Counted from the stretch's first letter, positions 16,519 through 26,399 are shown. The stretch: DNA of 64,000 bases from Sphingobium sp. 66-54 (GCA_001899715.1 MKWI01000016.1:124001-188000); one strand, 5' to 3'. Numbers and translations: made by a program. Notes: a model not told the origin generated them from the sequence alone.

Positions 16519-19368
16519 TTACTCCGCCGCCTCGGCCGTGATGATGCGGCGCGAGCGCTCCCGCCGCTCGATCTGCTCTTCCTGCCACTGGGTGCGCCCG
16601 TTGGAGAGCGCCACCTGCACCGCCGTTACCTTATATTCGGGGCAGTTGGTTGCCCAGTCGGAATAGTCGGTGGTGACGACGTTGGAGAGCGCCTCAGGGT
16701 GGTGGAAGGTGGTGTAGACCACGCCCGGCGCCACACGGTCGGTCACGTCGGCGCGCAGCGTGGTCTCGCCGGTGCGGCTGGCGAGCCGCACCCAGTCGCC
16801 ATGCTTGATGCCGCGATTTTCCGCGTCGCTCGGGTGGATCTCCAGCAGGTCCTCGTCGTGCCAGGCCATGTTGGCGGTGCGGCGGGTCTGCGCGCCGACA
16901 TTATACTGGCTGAGGATGCGGCCGGTGGTGAGCAGCAGCGGGTAGCGCGGCCCGGAGCGTTCGTCGCTCGGCACATAGTCCGTCACCATGAAACGGCCCT
17001 TGCCGCGCGAGAACTGACCGACATGCATGATCGGCGAGCCGTTGGGCGCGGCGTCGTTCACCGGCCATTGCAGCGAGCCTTCCTTGTCGAGCCGTTCCCA
17101 GGAGATGCCGGCGAAGGTCGGCGTCAGGCGGGAAATCTCGGCGAGGATCTCGCTGGCATGGGTGTAGTTCCAGTCCAGTCCCAGCGCACGGGCGACAAGT
17201 TGGGTGACTTCCCAATCCTCATAGCCGCCATTGGCCGGTTCCATCACCCGCCGCACCGGCTGCACACGCCGCTCGGCGTTGGTGAAGGTGCCGTTCTTCT
17301 CCAGGAAGGTCGAGCCGGGCAGGAAGATATGGGCATAATTGGCCGTCTCATTCAGGAACAGGTCCTGCATGATGACACATTCCATGTTCTTGAGGCCGGC
17401 CTCGACATGCTTGGCGTTGGGGTCGGACTGGAGAATGTCCTCGCCCTGAATGTAGATGGCGCGGAACTCGCCGTCGATGGCGGCGTCCATCATATTGTTG
17501 ATGCGCAGGCCGGGTTCGGGGTCGAGCGTCACGCCCCAATCATCCTCGAACTGCTTGCGCACCTTGTCGTCGGAGACGTGGCGATAGTCGGAGAATTCGT
17601 GCGGGAAGCTGCCCATGTCGCACGAGCCCTGCACGTTGTTCTGGCCACGCAGCGGGTTCACGCCCACGCCGGAACGGCCGATATTGCCCGTCGCCATGGA
17701 GAGATTGGCCAGCGCCATCACCGCCGAACTGCCCTGGCTGTGCTCGGTGATGCCGAGGCCGTAATAGATGCCGCCATTGCCGCCGGTGGCGAACAGGCGG
17801 GCGGCCGCGCGCAGGTCTGCCGCCGGCACGCGGGTGACGGCTTCCAGGAATTCCGGGCTGTGCCGCTCGCCGGAGACGAACTGCGCCCAATCCTGATAGC
17901 CGTCCCACTCGCAACGCTCGCGGACGAAATCCTCGTCGGCAAGCCCTTCGGTGACGATGACGTGCGCCATCGCGGTCAGCACCGCCACGTTGGTGCCCGG
18001 CTGGACCGGCAGGTGATAATCCGCCTTGATGTGCGGCGAGAGCACCAGGTCGATCCGGCGCGGATCGACGACGATCAGTTTCGCGCCCTTGCGCAGCCGC
18101 GCCTTCATCCGGCTGCCGAACACCGGGTGCGCGTCTGTCGGGTTGGCGCCGATGACGAGGATGACGTCGCAATCCTCGATGCTGTCGAAGTCCTGCGTGC
18201 CGGCCGAACCGCCGAATGTCTGGCCGAGGCCGTAGCCGGTCGGCGAGTGGCAGACGCGCGCGCAGGTATCGACATTGTTGTTGTGGAAGCCGGCGCGCAC
18301 CAGCTTTTGCATGAGGAAGGTCTCCTCATTGGTGCAGCGCGAACTGGTCGTGGCGCCGAGCGCGCGCACGCCATATTTGGCGGAAATGCGCTTCAGCTCG
18401 GAGGCGGTGTAGGCAATCGCCTCATCCCACGTCACTTCCTGCCACGGATCGTCGATCGACTTGCGGATCATCGGCTTGGTGATCCGGTCCTTGTGGTTGG
18501 CGTAGCCCCAGGCGAAGCGGCCCTTGACGCAGCTATGGCCATGATTGGCCTTGCCGTCCTTCCACGGCACCATGCGCACCAGCGTATCGCCGCGCATTTC
18601 GGCGCGGAAGGCGCAACCCACGCCGCAATAGGCGCAGGTGGTAACGATGGCGCGCTCGGGCAGGCCGATCTCCTTGATCGACTTTTCCTGGAGCGCATCG
18701 GTCGGGCAGGCCTGCACGCAGGCGCCGCACGAGACGCATTCGGAGGAGAGGAAATTGTCGATGGTCGTGCCGGCCGAGACGTGGGAGTCGAAGCCGCGCC
18801 CGTCGATGGTCAGCGCGAAGGTGCCCTGCACCTCGTCGCAGGCGCGCACGCAGCGCGAGCAGACGATGCACTTGCTGGAATTGAAATCGAAATAGGGGTT
18901 GGAGGCGTCGATGGCCTGGCCGAGATGATTCTCGCCTGTGTAACCATAGCGCACGTCGCGCAGGCCCACGGCGGCGGCCTGGTCCTGCAATTCGCAATCA
19001 TTGTTGGCCGAGCAGGTCAGGCAGTCGAGCGGGTGGTCGGAGATGTAAAGCTCCATCACGCCCTTGCGCAGCTTTTCCAGCCGCGGCGTCTGGGTGCGGA
19101 CGACCATGCCCTCGGCTACCGGCGTGGTGCAGCTTGCTGGCGTACCCCGTGCCCCCTCGATCTCGACGAGGCAGAGGCGGCAGGAGCCGAACTCCTTCAT
19201 ATTGTCCGTGGCGCACAGCTTGGGGATCGAGCCGCCGGCCTCGGCGGCGGCGCGCATCACGCTGGTGCCTTCGGGCACCGTGACGGCGTGGCCGTCGATC
19301 GTCAGCGTGACGGACTTGTCCGACTTGCTCTGCGGCGTGCCGAAATCGGCTTGCGGTTCATAACCCAT
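16519..19368 (-). CDS. fdsA: NAD-dependent formate dehydrogenase alpha subunit FdsA (molybdopterin)
   Basis: A 949-residue catalytic subunit oxidising formate to CO2. Domains in order: an N-terminal [2Fe-2S] ferredoxin domain (Cys in KLCATDNM and GSCRLCLVEI), a NuoG-type His/Cys [4Fe-4S] site (CLTCSANNDCELQ), two 8Fe ferredoxin motifs (CIVCSRCVRAC and CVSCGACVQACP), the proximal cluster CAYCGVGC and the bis-MGD domain. The active site is CARVCHSPT with Cys373 as Mo ligand and His374; this is the Cys, not the selenocysteine, form. ATG 19368 is used; it overlaps the mobA end by 11 bases, and the frame upstream to 19458 is antisense-like. Cytoplasmic; electrons pass to FdsB. Confidence 0.95.
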   Translation of the reverse strand: MGYEPQADFGTPQSKSDKSVTLTIDGHAVTVPEGTSVMRAAAEAGGSIPKLCATDNMKEFGSCRLCLVEIEGARGTPASCTTPVAEGMVVRTQTPRLEKLRKGVMELYISDHPLDCLTCSANNDCELQDQAAAVGLRDVRYGYTGENHLGQAIDASNPYFDFNSSKCIVCSRCVRACDEVQGTFALTIDGRGFDSHVSAGTTIDNFLSSECVSCGACVQACPTDALQEKSIKEIGLPERAIVTTCAYCGVGCAFRAEMRGDTLVRMVPWKDGKANHGHSCVKGRFAWGYANHKDRITKPMIRKSIDDPWQEVTWDEAIAYTASELKRISAKYGVRALGATTSSRCTNEETFLMQKLVRAGFHNNNVDTCARVCHSPTGYGLGQTFGGSAGTQDFDSIEDCDVILVIGANPTDAHPVFGSRMKARLRKGAKLIVVDPRRIDLVLSPHIKADYHLPVQPGTNVAVLTAMAHVIVTEGLADEDFVRERCEWDGYQDWAQFVSGERHSPEFLEAVTRVPAADLRAAARLFATGGNGGIYYGLGITEHSQGSSAVMALANLSMATGNIGRSGVGVNPLRGQNNVQGSCDMGSFPHEFSDYRHVSDDKVRKQFEDDWGVTLDPEPGLRINNMMDAAIDGEFRAIYIQGEDILQSDPNAKHVEAGLKNMECVIMQDLFLNETANYAHIFLPGSTFLEKNGTFTNAERRVQPVRRVMEPANGGYEDWEVTQLVARALGLDWNYTHASEILAEISRLTPTFAGISWERLDKEGSLQWPVNDAAPNGSPIMHVGQFSRGKGRFMVTDYVPSDERSGPRYPLLLTTGRILSQYNVGAQTRRTANMAWHDEDLLEIHPSDAENRGIKHGDWVRLASRTGETTLRADVTDRVAPGVVYTTFHHPEALSNVVTTDYSDWATNCPEYKVTAVQVALSNGRTQWQEEQIERRERSRRIITAEAAE

Positions 19369-19924
19369 GGCGTTCAACTCGTTCCAGATCTGCGGCAGTG
19401 TTGATATTAACAGGATCGCGCGGCAATTGCACGGCGCGCGCGGCGATGCGCGCGGCAAAAGCCTTCATCGAATGCTTGCCCTCGCTGTTGAGGATGGCCA
19501 GCGCATCCTCGGCCGCCCAGGCGGGCCACAGGCCGATCACCGGCATGCTGGCGACATAGGCGGGGTAGGGGAACAGCCGTCCGACCAGATCGTCGGGCAG
19601 GTCGACCGCGTCGCACGGCACGGTCAGCACCGCGCTGTAGCCGCGCGCCTGCGCCTCCAGCAGCGCGGCGGCGACCCCGCCGAGCGGCCCCAGGTGGGGC
19701 GCCGGGGTATCGGCCACGGTCGGCAGGGCGCCATGTTCGCGCCCGCAGACGATCACCTGCGCGGTCTGGGCGGTGAGCGTGTCGGTCACATGGTCGATCA
19801 GCGGGCGGCCATGGAAGGCTGCCAGCGCCTTGTCGCTGCCGAAGCGCGTCGACCGGCCGCCGGCGATCACCGCGCCCAGCACTGTTCGGCGGTCGGCGCC
19901 CAGCAGGCCGACGCAGCAGCTCAC
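19358..19924 (-). CDS. mobA: Molybdenum cofactor guanylyltransferase MobA-like
   Basis: A 188-residue nucleotidyltransferase that joins GMP to Mo-molybdopterin to make the guanine dinucleotide cofactor. The signature AVIAGGRSTRFGSDKA, near residue 18, is the GTP/Mg loop; HLGPLGGVAAAL and TVPCDAVDLP follow. I chose GTG 19924, whose GTGA overlaps the fdsB stop; the frame is open to 20047 but that part is not conserved. It also overlaps the fdsA start, so mobA is wedged between two structural subunit genes. This links cofactor maturation directly to enzyme synthesis. Length is normal for the family. Confidence 0.88.
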   Translation of the reverse strand: MSCCVGLLGADRRTVLGAVIAGGRSTRFGSDKALAAFHGRPLIDHVTDTLTAQTAQVIVCGREHGALPTVADTPAPHLGPLGGVAAALLEAQARGYSAVLTVPCDAVDLPDDLVGRLFPYPAYVASMPVIGLWPAWAAEDALAILNSEGKHSMKAFAARIAARAVQLPRDPVNINTAADLERVERHGL

Positions 19925-21459
19925 TCCGCGGCCTCGGCCACGCGCGTCGCGCCGAAATCCTCGGGCCAGTGCTTGAGCGCGCTCATCACCGGATAGGGGG
20001 TGAAGCCGCCCAGCGCGCACAGCGAGCCGAACTTCATCGTCTCGCACAGGTCCTCCAGCAGCGCGATCTCGTCTTCCAGCGCGCGCGGCGTGGTCTTGGC
20101 GTTCTGCATCTGCGGCAGCGTTTCCACCACGTCGCGGTTACGCGGCGCGCGGGCGAGGATGCGGTCGATCAGCTCGCGGCCGCGCGTCGAGCCGATCCGG
20201 CAGGGCGTGCATTTGCCGCAGCTTTCCACCGCGCAGAATTCCATGGCGAAGCGGGCCATGCCCGCCATGTCGGCGGTCTCGTCGAACACGGTGATGCCGC
20301 CATGGCCGATCAGCGCGTCCACCGCCGCATAGGCTTCATAGTCGAAGGGAATGTCGAACTGGTCGGGGTGGAGATAGGCGCCCAGCGGCCCCCCCACCTG
20401 CACACCCTTCACCGGCAGGCCGCTCTGCGTGCCGCCGCCGATCTCGTTGACCAGCTCGCCCAGCGTGATGCCGAACGCCGTCTCGTAAAGCCCGCCATGC
20501 CTGATATTGCCGGCGAGCTGGATCGGCATCGTGCCACGCGAGCGCCCCATGCCGTAATCGGCATAAGCCTTGGCGCCATGCGAGAGAATATAGGGCACCG
20601 CCGCGAGGCTGAGCACATTGTTGACGATGGTCGGCCGGCCGAACAGGCCCACCAGCGCCGGGATCGGCGGCTTGGCGCGCACTTCGCCGCGTTTGCCCTC
20701 CAGGCTGTTGAGCAGCGACGTTTCCTCGCCGCACACATAGGCGCCCGCGCCCGCGCGCACCTCCAGCACGAACGGCGCGACGAGTTGGCGGCTCGCCTTG
20801 ATTGCTGCCTCCAGCTTGGCGATGGCGTGCGGATATTCGGAACGGACGTAGATATAGCCCTTGGTCGCGCCCACCGCGAAGCCGGCGATCGCCATGCCTT
20901 CGATCAGGCAATAGGGGTCGCCTTCCATCAGCATACGGTCGGCGAAGGTCGCGCTGTCGCCTTCATCGGCGTTGCAGACGATATATTTCTGGTCGGCCTG
21001 CGCCGCCGCCACCGTCCGCCACTTGATGCCCGTCGGGAAGCCCGCGCCGCCGCGCCCGCGCAGGCCGGAGGCGATAACCTCCTCCACGGTCGCCGCCTCG
21101 CCGATCTCCTTCGCCCGCGCCAGCCCCTGCCAGCCGCCGGTCGCCGCGTAATCCTCCAGGCTGGTCGGCCGGGTCTTGCCGGCGCGCGCGAAGGTAAGGC
21201 GCTGCTGTTTGACGAGGAAGGGGTGATCGGCGATTCGCCCGATGGCGAGCGGCGAGCTGCCGTCGACGATGGCCGCCACGTCGTCCGCCGTCGCCGGGCC
21301 GTAGCCCATGCCGTCGATCTCGACCAGCGGCTCCAGCCACTGCATGCCCCAGCTCGACACGCGCTCCACCGTGTGGCCGGCGAGCGTGAATGCCGCCGCC
21401 ACCTGATCGGCCCCGCAGGCAATCGCCAGCGCGTCGTCGGAAATACGAACCGTCACCAT
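19921..21459 (-). CDS. fdsB: NAD-dependent formate dehydrogenase beta subunit FdsB
   Basis: A 512-residue NuoF-type subunit that binds FMN and NAD+ and carries a [4Fe-4S] cluster. The first 120 residues or so form a thioredoxin-like extension typical of FdsB. The NADH/FMN site then appears as GLRGRGGAGFPTG and GEETSLLNSLEG, and the cluster ligands are ESCGKCTPCRIG plus a later Cys in FGSLCALGG. It passes formate electrons to NAD+. The gene begins at ATG 21459, one base after the fdsG stop, and overlaps mobA at its end. Confidence 0.95.
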   Translation of the reverse strand: MVTVRISDDALAIACGADQVAAAFTLAGHTVERVSSWGMQWLEPLVEIDGMGYGPATADDVAAIVDGSSPLAIGRIADHPFLVKQQRLTFARAGKTRPTSLEDYAATGGWQGLARAKEIGEAATVEEVIASGLRGRGGAGFPTGIKWRTVAAAQADQKYIVCNADEGDSATFADRMLMEGDPYCLIEGMAIAGFAVGATKGYIYVRSEYPHAIAKLEAAIKASRQLVAPFVLEVRAGAGAYVCGEETSLLNSLEGKRGEVRAKPPIPALVGLFGRPTIVNNVLSLAAVPYILSHGAKAYADYGMGRSRGTMPIQLAGNIRHGGLYETAFGITLGELVNEIGGGTQSGLPVKGVQVGGPLGAYLHPDQFDIPFDYEAYAAVDALIGHGGITVFDETADMAGMARFAMEFCAVESCGKCTPCRIGSTRGRELIDRILARAPRNRDVVETLPQMQNAKTTPRALEDEIALLEDLCETMKFGSLCALGGFTPYPVMSALKHWPEDFGATRVAEAAE

Positions 21460-21460
21460 G

Positions 21461-21895
21461 TCACGCCAGCCCCTCGATCAGTGCGCTGAGTCTGGGGCCG
21501 TCGAGACGCGCATGCACGGACGCGCCGACCATGGCATTGGGCCCCTGGCTGCACAGGCCGAGGCAATAGACCGTCTCGATCGTCACCCGCCCGGCGGCGA
21601 TAGCCTCCGCATTGGCGACCAGCGCTTCCACGCCGCGCGCCTTGCAGGCTTCCGCCCGGCACAGCTTGAGCACTGGCCGGTCGGCCTTCTCGGCCTTGAA
21701 ATCATGGTAGAAGCTGACCACGCCGTGCACGTCCGCGCGGGTGAGGTTCAGCGCCTTGGCGATGTGGCGCTTGGCCTCTTCGCTGATGAAGCCATGTTCG
21801 GCCTGAACATCGTGCAGGATCGGCAGCAGCGGACCCTCGCGGTTCGCATGCCGGGCGATGATCTCATCCAGTTCGCCCAGCGCGTCATCGACCAT
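21461..21895 (-). CDS. fdsG: NAD-dependent formate dehydrogenase gamma subunit FdsG
   Basis: A 144-residue NuoE-type subunit with a thioredoxin-like [2Fe-2S] site. The four ligands lie in LCRAEACKARG (C-x4-C) and VYCLGLCSQG (C-x3-C). It is the first gene of the operon. The start at ATG 21895 is preferred because TTTGGAGA ends 6 bases before it; upstream in-frame ATG 21901 and GTG 21916 are too close to, or upstream of, that ribosome site. Confidence 0.93.
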   Translation of the reverse strand: MVDDALGELDEIIARHANREGPLLPILHDVQAEHGFISEEAKRHIAKALNLTRADVHGVVSFYHDFKAEKADRPVLKLCRAEACKARGVEALVANAEAIAAGRVTIETVYCLGLCSQGPNAMVGASVHARLDGPRLSALIEGLA

Positions 21896-21962
21896 TCTCA
21901 TTCTCCAAAGACTCACGCGCGAGACGCAAATTCGTCCGCCTACTGCCTATCCCCTCCCCAAA

Positions 21963-21993
21963 TGGCAAGGGTTGCGCCCGCGCAACCTTGGCA
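21963..21993. promoter_or_regulatory. Large palindrome upstream of the fds operon
   Basis: A core palindrome GGTTGCGC-CC-GCGCAACC (21970-21987) is perfect, and its flanks (TGGCAAG and TTGGCA) extend it to about 30 bases with one bulge. It lies about 70 bases upstream of fdsG and downstream of the hpt gene, so it could be an operator for the fds operon or the hpt transcript end. There is no T-run in either direction, which favours an operator. Confidence 0.5.
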
Positions 21994-22045
21994 GGATAGC
22001 GCGTTCCAGCGGAGTTTCAAAGTGCCACGGATCCTGGGACGCGTC

Positions 22046-22525
22046 TCAGTGGCTCGTCCGGCGGCCGAACACGCGCGGCCGCAAACCCGGCGCCGGCGCA
22101 GCGGGCCGAGTCGGCACCGGCCGCGTCAGGACCGGGCTGTTGGTGAAGGTCGGCGCCGGCGCTGCGTTGCCGTCCAGCAGGGCGATGGATTCGGTAAAGC
22201 AGCCGCGCAGCATCGCCACTTCGGCGGCCACTTCGTCCGGCGCGCTGTGCTGCTCCACGCAGCGCCGCGCCGTCATCTCGATCGCCTCGGCGATATCGCC
22301 CAGCCGCCGGCAACCGAACTGGCGGGATTCGCCCTTCAGCGTGTGGGCCGGGCGCACCATCGTGGCGGCGTCTCCGGCGGCGAGCGCTTCCTCCACCTGC
22401 ACGATGGACTTGGCGCCATCCTCGCGGAAATAGCCGAGGATACGGGTGAGGTCGGCGCCCAGCGCGGCGCGCGCCTGGGCCAGCTCGGCCTCGTCCACCA
22501 GCGGAATGGCATAATAATGGGACAT
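22046..22525 (-). CDS. Hpt (histidine phosphotransfer) domain protein
   Basis: A 159-residue single-domain phosphotransfer protein. The phospho-accepting histidine is His61 in the canonical HTLKGES motif, inside a helical bundle that covers residues 10-120. The C-terminal 35 residues are proline- and arginine-rich and probably disordered. Such proteins relay phosphoryl groups between hybrid kinases and response regulators; no partner kinase is adjacent. It is transcribed in the same direction as the fds operon, but the 150-base gap with a palindrome suggests separate transcription. Confidence 0.85.
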   Translation of the reverse strand: MSHYYAIPLVDEAELAQARAALGADLTRILGYFREDGAKSIVQVEEALAAGDAATMVRPAHTLKGESRQFGCRRLGDIAEAIEMTARRCVEQHSAPDEVAAEVAMLRGCFTESIALLDGNAAPAPTFTNSPVLTRPVPTRPAAPAPGLRPRVFGRRTSH

Positions 22526-22608
22526 GGCGTGGTCAGACCTGGAAATGGAGCGATCCTGCTGCCGTCACCATGGCAGAGGCGCGTAAAAACCAGCTTAACG
22601 CGCCGCTT

Positions 22609-22836
22609 TTAGCACCGGCCCTCACTCTTGCGCAGATGATATTCGGCGTAGCCCGCCTGCTCGTGCACCGTGATGGCCCAGCCGTTGGCCTGCGCCAGCG
22701 CCGGCACGTCGGTCAGCGCGACCGGGTCATCGGCGAGCAGCAGGATGGCGTTGGCCTCGCGCATGGCGCGGGCGGCGCGCAGCACCGGCCAGGGGCATTT
22801 GAGGCCGCGCGTATCGAGGCGTCGCGGGTCGGCCAT
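22609..22836 (-). CDS. TusA-family sulfurtransferase-like protein
   Basis: A 75-residue protein with the TusA/SirA signature LDTRGLKCPWPVLRAARAM, in which Cys14 is the persulfide-carrying residue. Members pass sulfur for tRNA thiolation or, in some operons, for molybdenum cofactor maturation. The start is ATG 22836, 10 bases after the der stop, so it is co-transcribed with der. Its proximity to the Mo-dependent fds operon is suggestive, but the two units are separated by the hpt gene. Confidence 0.85.
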   Translation of the reverse strand: MADPRRLDTRGLKCPWPVLRAARAMREANAILLLADDPVALTDVPALAQANGWAITVHEQAGYAEYHLRKSEGRC

Positions 22837-22845
22837 CAACCGGCC

Positions 22846-24273
22846 TCAGCCCTTGTCGAACGGATTGCGTGCGCTGCGCAGGTTGAGGCGGATCGGCACG
22901 CCGGTGAAATCCAGTTCGCGGCGGATGCTGTTCACCAGATAGCGGCTGTAGCTCTCCGGCAGCATGTCCAGTCGGGTGCCGAATGCCACGAAGGTCGGCG
23001 GGCGGATGCGCGCCTGGGTGATGTAGCGCAGCTTGATCCGCTTGCCGCCGGGCGCGGGCGGGGGATTGGCCTCCAGCGCGCTGTCGAACCAGCGGTTGAG
23101 CAGGCTTGTCGGCACCCGGCGGGACCAGCGCGCGCGCGTCTCGAACGCCGCGCCGAGCAGATCGTCGATGCCCTTGCCGGTCGCGCCGGAGACGGTGAGC
23201 AGCGGCACCCCGCGTACCTGCGCCAGCCCTTCGTCGAGCGCCTTGCGCACGCCCTGGTAGAGCGCCGACCCGTTCTCGGACACATCCCATTTGTTGAGCG
23301 CGATGACGAGCGCGCGCCCTTCGCTCAGCACCTTGTCGGCGATGCGCAGATCCTGCGCCTCCAGCCCCAGCGTGGCGTCGAGCAGCAGCACGACCACCTC
23401 GGCGAAATCCACCGCGCGCAGGGCATCGGCGACGGAGAGCTTCTCCAGCTTGTCCTGCACCTTGGCGCGCTTGCGCATGCCGGCGGTGTCGATGAGGCGC
23501 ACCGGCCGCGCCCGCCCATCCGGCGCCTGCCACACCCAGTCGATGGCGATGCTGTCGCGGGTGATGCCGGCTTCCGGCCCGGTAATCAGCCGGTCCTCGC
23601 CAAGAATGCGGTTGATGAGGGTGGACTTGCCGGCATTGGGTCGGCCGACGATGGCGAGCTTGAGCGGGGCGCTGTCGTCGAACTCTTCTTCGTCCTCGGG
23701 CGGCGCTTCCTCCTCCGCCTCGTCCTCACGCTCGATATGCGGGCGGATCGCCTGGAACAGATCGGCCAGCCCCTGCCCATGCTCGGCGGAGAAGGCGACC
23801 GGTTCGCCGAAGCCGAGCGCATAGGCTTCCATCACGCCTGCGTCGGCGGCGCGGCCCTCGGCCTTGTTGGCGAGCAGCACCACCGGCGTGTCGCCCGCGC
23901 GTAGCCAGCGCGCGATATGCTCGTCGAGCGGCGTCAGGCCGACGCGCGCGTCGATCATGAACAGCGCCACGGCGGCGCCCGCCACGGCAGCCTCGGTCTG
24001 CGCGCGCATGCGGCCGGGCAGGGTCTGCGGGTCGTCCTCCTCGAACCCGGCGGTGTCGACGATGCGGAACTTGAGGCCGAGCAGATCGGCATCGGCCTCG
24101 CGCCGGTCGCGCGTCACGCCCGGCTGGTCGTCGACCAGCGCCAGCCTTTTGCCGACCAGCCGGTTGAACAGGGTCGATTTGCCGACATTGGGCCGCCCGA
24201 CGATGGCGACGACAGGCAGCGCCGCCGCGCTCCCGGCGGGGCGCGCGGGCGGGGGAAGGGTGTCGCCGGGCAT
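22846..24273 (-). CDS. der: Ribosome biogenesis GTPase Der (EngA)
   Basis: A 475-residue protein with two tandem GTPase domains and a C-terminal KH-like domain. Domain 1 has GRPNVGKST, the switch [15 protein letters not shown] and NKAE; domain 2 has [18 protein letters not shown] and NKWD. It binds the 50S subunit during assembly and is normally essential. The two domains are joined by an acidic linker rich in E and D (around residues 165-185). The start ATG 24273 shares one base with the bamB stop (TGATG), which implies translational coupling of bamB and der, an arrangement common in alphaproteobacteria. Confidence 0.97.
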   Translation of the reverse strand: MPGDTLPPPARPAGSAAALPVVAIVGRPNVGKSTLFNRLVGKRLALVDDQPGVTRDRREADADLLGLKFRIVDTAGFEEDDPQTLPGRMRAQTEAAVAGAAVALFMIDARVGLTPLDEHIARWLRAGDTPVVLLANKAEGRAADAGVMEAYALGFGEPVAFSAEHGQGLADLFQAIRPHIEREDEAEEEAPPEDEEEFDDSAPLKLAIVGRPNAGKSTLINRILGEDRLITGPEAGITRDSIAIDWVWQAPDGRARPVRLIDTAGMRKRAKVQDKLEKLSVADALRAVDFAEVVVLLLDATLGLEAQDLRIADKVLSEGRALVIALNKWDVSENGSALYQGVRKALDEGLAQVRGVPLLTVSGATGKGIDDLLGAAFETRARWSRRVPTSLLNRWFDSALEANPPPAPGGKRIKLRYITQARIRPPTFVAFGTRLDMLPESYSRYLVNSIRRELDFTGVPIRLNLRSARNPFDKG

Positions 24274-25610
24274 CAGCGGAAGGCGATCAGGCGGCCCTCG
24301 TCGGTCAACACGTAGAGCATGTTGTCCGCGACGATGGGCGGCCGCGACACGCCGTGATGGAGGTCGCGCTCGCTCTGCACCTTGCCTGTGACCGGGTCGA
24401 CATAGACCATCGCACCCTCGGTCGAGACGAGGATCAGCTTGTTGCCGGCGAGGATCGGGCCGTGCCAGCGGATCGGGCCGGTCTTTTTCTTGGGCTTGCG
24501 CCAGGCGGGCAGCTCGCTGATCCAGCGCACCTTGCCGGTCGCGCGGGTAATGGCGAACACCCGTGCCTTGTCCGTCACCACGAACACCCAGTCGCCCACC
24601 ACCAGCGGCGTGGCGACGCCGCCGATGTTCAGCTCCCACAGTCGCTGGCCGCTGAGCAGCTCATAGGAGGCCATGCGCCCGCCTTCACCGATGGCGAACA
24701 CGCGGCCACGGTCGATCACCGGGTCGGCGTCGATGTCGGTCAGCGTGGCGACGGAAGTGGAAATGCTGGTCTTGCTGAGTGCATCGCCCCAGAGGGCGCG
24801 GCCGTTCTCATAGCGATAGGCCGTGAGTTCGCCCGAGCTGTAGCCGGCGATCACCGTGCCCTGACCCGCCGCCGGTGCTGCGACACCGAACACGCCGGTT
24901 GCCTCCAGCGTGCCCGAATCGGTCCACACCACCGCTCCGTCCGTCTCGTTGAGCGTGAAAAGCTGGTTGTCCTGGCTCATCACATAGACGTTGCCGTTGG
25001 AGAGCGTGGGCGATCCGCGCAGCGGGCCGCCGGGGCGCACCTTCCATGCGATCGTGCCGTTGCTCGTATCGAGCGCCGCCACGTCGCCAATGCCGGTGGT
25101 GGCGTAGACGCGCTCGCCTTCGACGCTCACGCCGCCGCCGAACTGCACCTTGCCCTGGTCGTCCTTCGAGCGGACGCTGGAGGACCAGAGTTTCGCGCCG
25201 GTTTTGGCGTCGAATGCGTGGACCACCGCTTCGGTGTCGATCACGAACAGCTTGCCGCCGGCGACGACGGGAGGTGAGGCGAGCCGCGCGCGGGCGCTGC
25301 CGCCGGCGATGGAGGCGGTCCACACCTGCTGCGTGCCGGCGCCCAGCGCGACATGGCCGATGGTCTTGGAGGCGTCGCCGCCCGATTGCGCCCAGTCCGC
25401 ATTGGCGATGGGGGCGGGGATCGTCACCGCCATCTCGGCGACCGACTCGTCGGCCGCCACGATCTCGGTGCCGCTCAGGATGGATGTGCGCTGGCCGAAC
25501 ACCGGCGTCTTGGGGCCGGATTTCTTCCCGCCGATGCCGCCGCAGCCGGTGAGGGCGATGGCGACGGGCAGAATCAGCCAGGCGGCACGAATAGGCATGC
25601 GGGTCGTCAT
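24273..25610 (-). CDS. bamB: Outer-membrane assembly lipoprotein BamB (PQQ-repeat propeller)
   Basis: A 445-residue lipoprotein. The lipobox L-T-G-C puts the modified cysteine at residue 23, after a signal sequence. The mature part has repeated beta-propeller blades of the PQQ-like type, each with an [14 protein letters not shown] or LWELNIGG style ending, about 7-8 blades. BamB supports BamA in inserting beta-barrel proteins into the outer membrane. It precedes and overlaps der and follows the YfgM-like gene by 11 bases, so the order is yfgM-like, bamB, der, tusA-like. Confidence 0.93.
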   Translation of the reverse strand: MTTRMPIRAAWLILPVAIALTGCGGIGGKKSGPKTPVFGQRTSILSGTEIVAADESVAEMAVTIPAPIANADWAQSGGDASKTIGHVALGAGTQQVWTASIAGGSARARLASPPVVAGGKLFVIDTEAVVHAFDAKTGAKLWSSSVRSKDDQGKVQFGGGVSVEGERVYATTGIGDVAALDTSNGTIAWKVRPGGPLRGSPTLSNGNVYVMSQDNQLFTLNETDGAVVWTDSGTLEATGVFGVAAPAAGQGTVIAGYSSGELTAYRYENGRALWGDALSKTSISTSVATLTDIDADPVIDRGRVFAIGEGGRMASYELLSGQRLWELNIGGVATPLVVGDWVFVVTDKARVFAITRATGKVRWISELPAWRKPKKKTGPIRWHGPILAGNKLILVSTEGAMVYVDPVTGKVQSERDLHHGVSRPPIVADNMLYVLTDEGRLIAFR

Positions 25611-25621
25611 TCAGATCCTCG

Positions 25622-26323
25622 TCATTTGGCGGGAGGCGGGGCGCCCGTGGTCGGGGTCGTCGGAGCGGCACCCAGCGCGCTCGCCATTTGCCCGGCGCGC
25701 AGCCTTAGCGACTCCGGCACCTGGCCAGCCTTGGCGATGTTTGCGAATAGCCGCGCCGCCTCGGCGCGCTTGCCCATCTTGAGGTAGGCGAGCGCGGTCA
25801 GCTCGCCGGCGCTGCCAAACCAGGGGCTGTCTGGCGTAGCCAACGGCTGGAGCGTCGAGACGACCTCCTCCGGCTTCATCGTGTCGAAGGCGAGCGTCGT
25901 CTTGCGGATCAGCGCGGCCTCCTTCATCGGCGGCAGCGCGTCGGCGTCCTTGAGGATGGCGTCATAGTCGGCGATGGCGGCCTTGGTCTCGTTCTTGCCG
26001 GCGGCGAGCGCGGCCTTCACCAGCGCGGCCTCGGTGCGGTAGGCTACGCCGCCGTCCTTGACGATGCTGTCGTAGAGCTGCTGGTCGATCGTCCCGCTCC
26101 CGGCGCCCTTGAGCAGCGTGGCGAACTGCTCGCTGTTCTTCTCGGCCGTGGTGATGCGGTGGTGCTGCCAATAGAGAAAGCCCCCGAAGGCGGCGAGCGC
26201 CAGCACGACGGCGACGAGGACGATGCGGCCATATTTCAGCCAGAAGGACGCCATGTCGTCCTGGCGGACGGCTTCGTCGACTTCGCGAAGCAGGGCATCG
26301 GTTTCATAAGGCGACAGGGCCAA
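25622..26323 (-). CDS. YfgM-like tetratricopeptide membrane protein
   Basis: A 233-residue protein with a short cytoplasmic start, one membrane segment (about residues 33-52, IVLVAVVLALAAFGGFLYW) and a periplasmic region of TPR-like helices, ending in a proline-rich tail. This matches YfgM, an ancillary SecYEG-associated subunit that helps fold exported proteins. Gene order yfgM-bamB-der is also found in gammaproteobacteria, which supports the assignment. The start is ATG 26323. Confidence 0.85.
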   Translation of the reverse strand: MALSPYETDALLREVDEAVRQDDMASFWLKYGRIVLVAVVLALAAFGGFLYWQHHRITTAEKNSEQFATLLKGAGSGTIDQQLYDSIVKDGGVAYRTEAALVKAALAAGKNETKAAIADYDAILKDADALPPMKEAALIRKTTLAFDTMKPEEVVSTLQPLATPDSPWFGSAGELTALAYLKMGKRAEAARLFANIAKAGQVPESLRLRAGQMASALGAAPTTPTTGAPPPAK

Positions 26324-26399
26324 ATCCGGTCTCCAGCGGCGGGGATGGGTGGGAAGCTATGCGGGCGCGGACCTTAGCGGCGGCTGAACCCCAAGCAAA

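Noticed and set aside
16414-19404. 996-residue plus-strand open frame opposite fdsA
   Set aside because: Antisense to a fully conserved formate dehydrogenase subunit and lacks any domain pattern.
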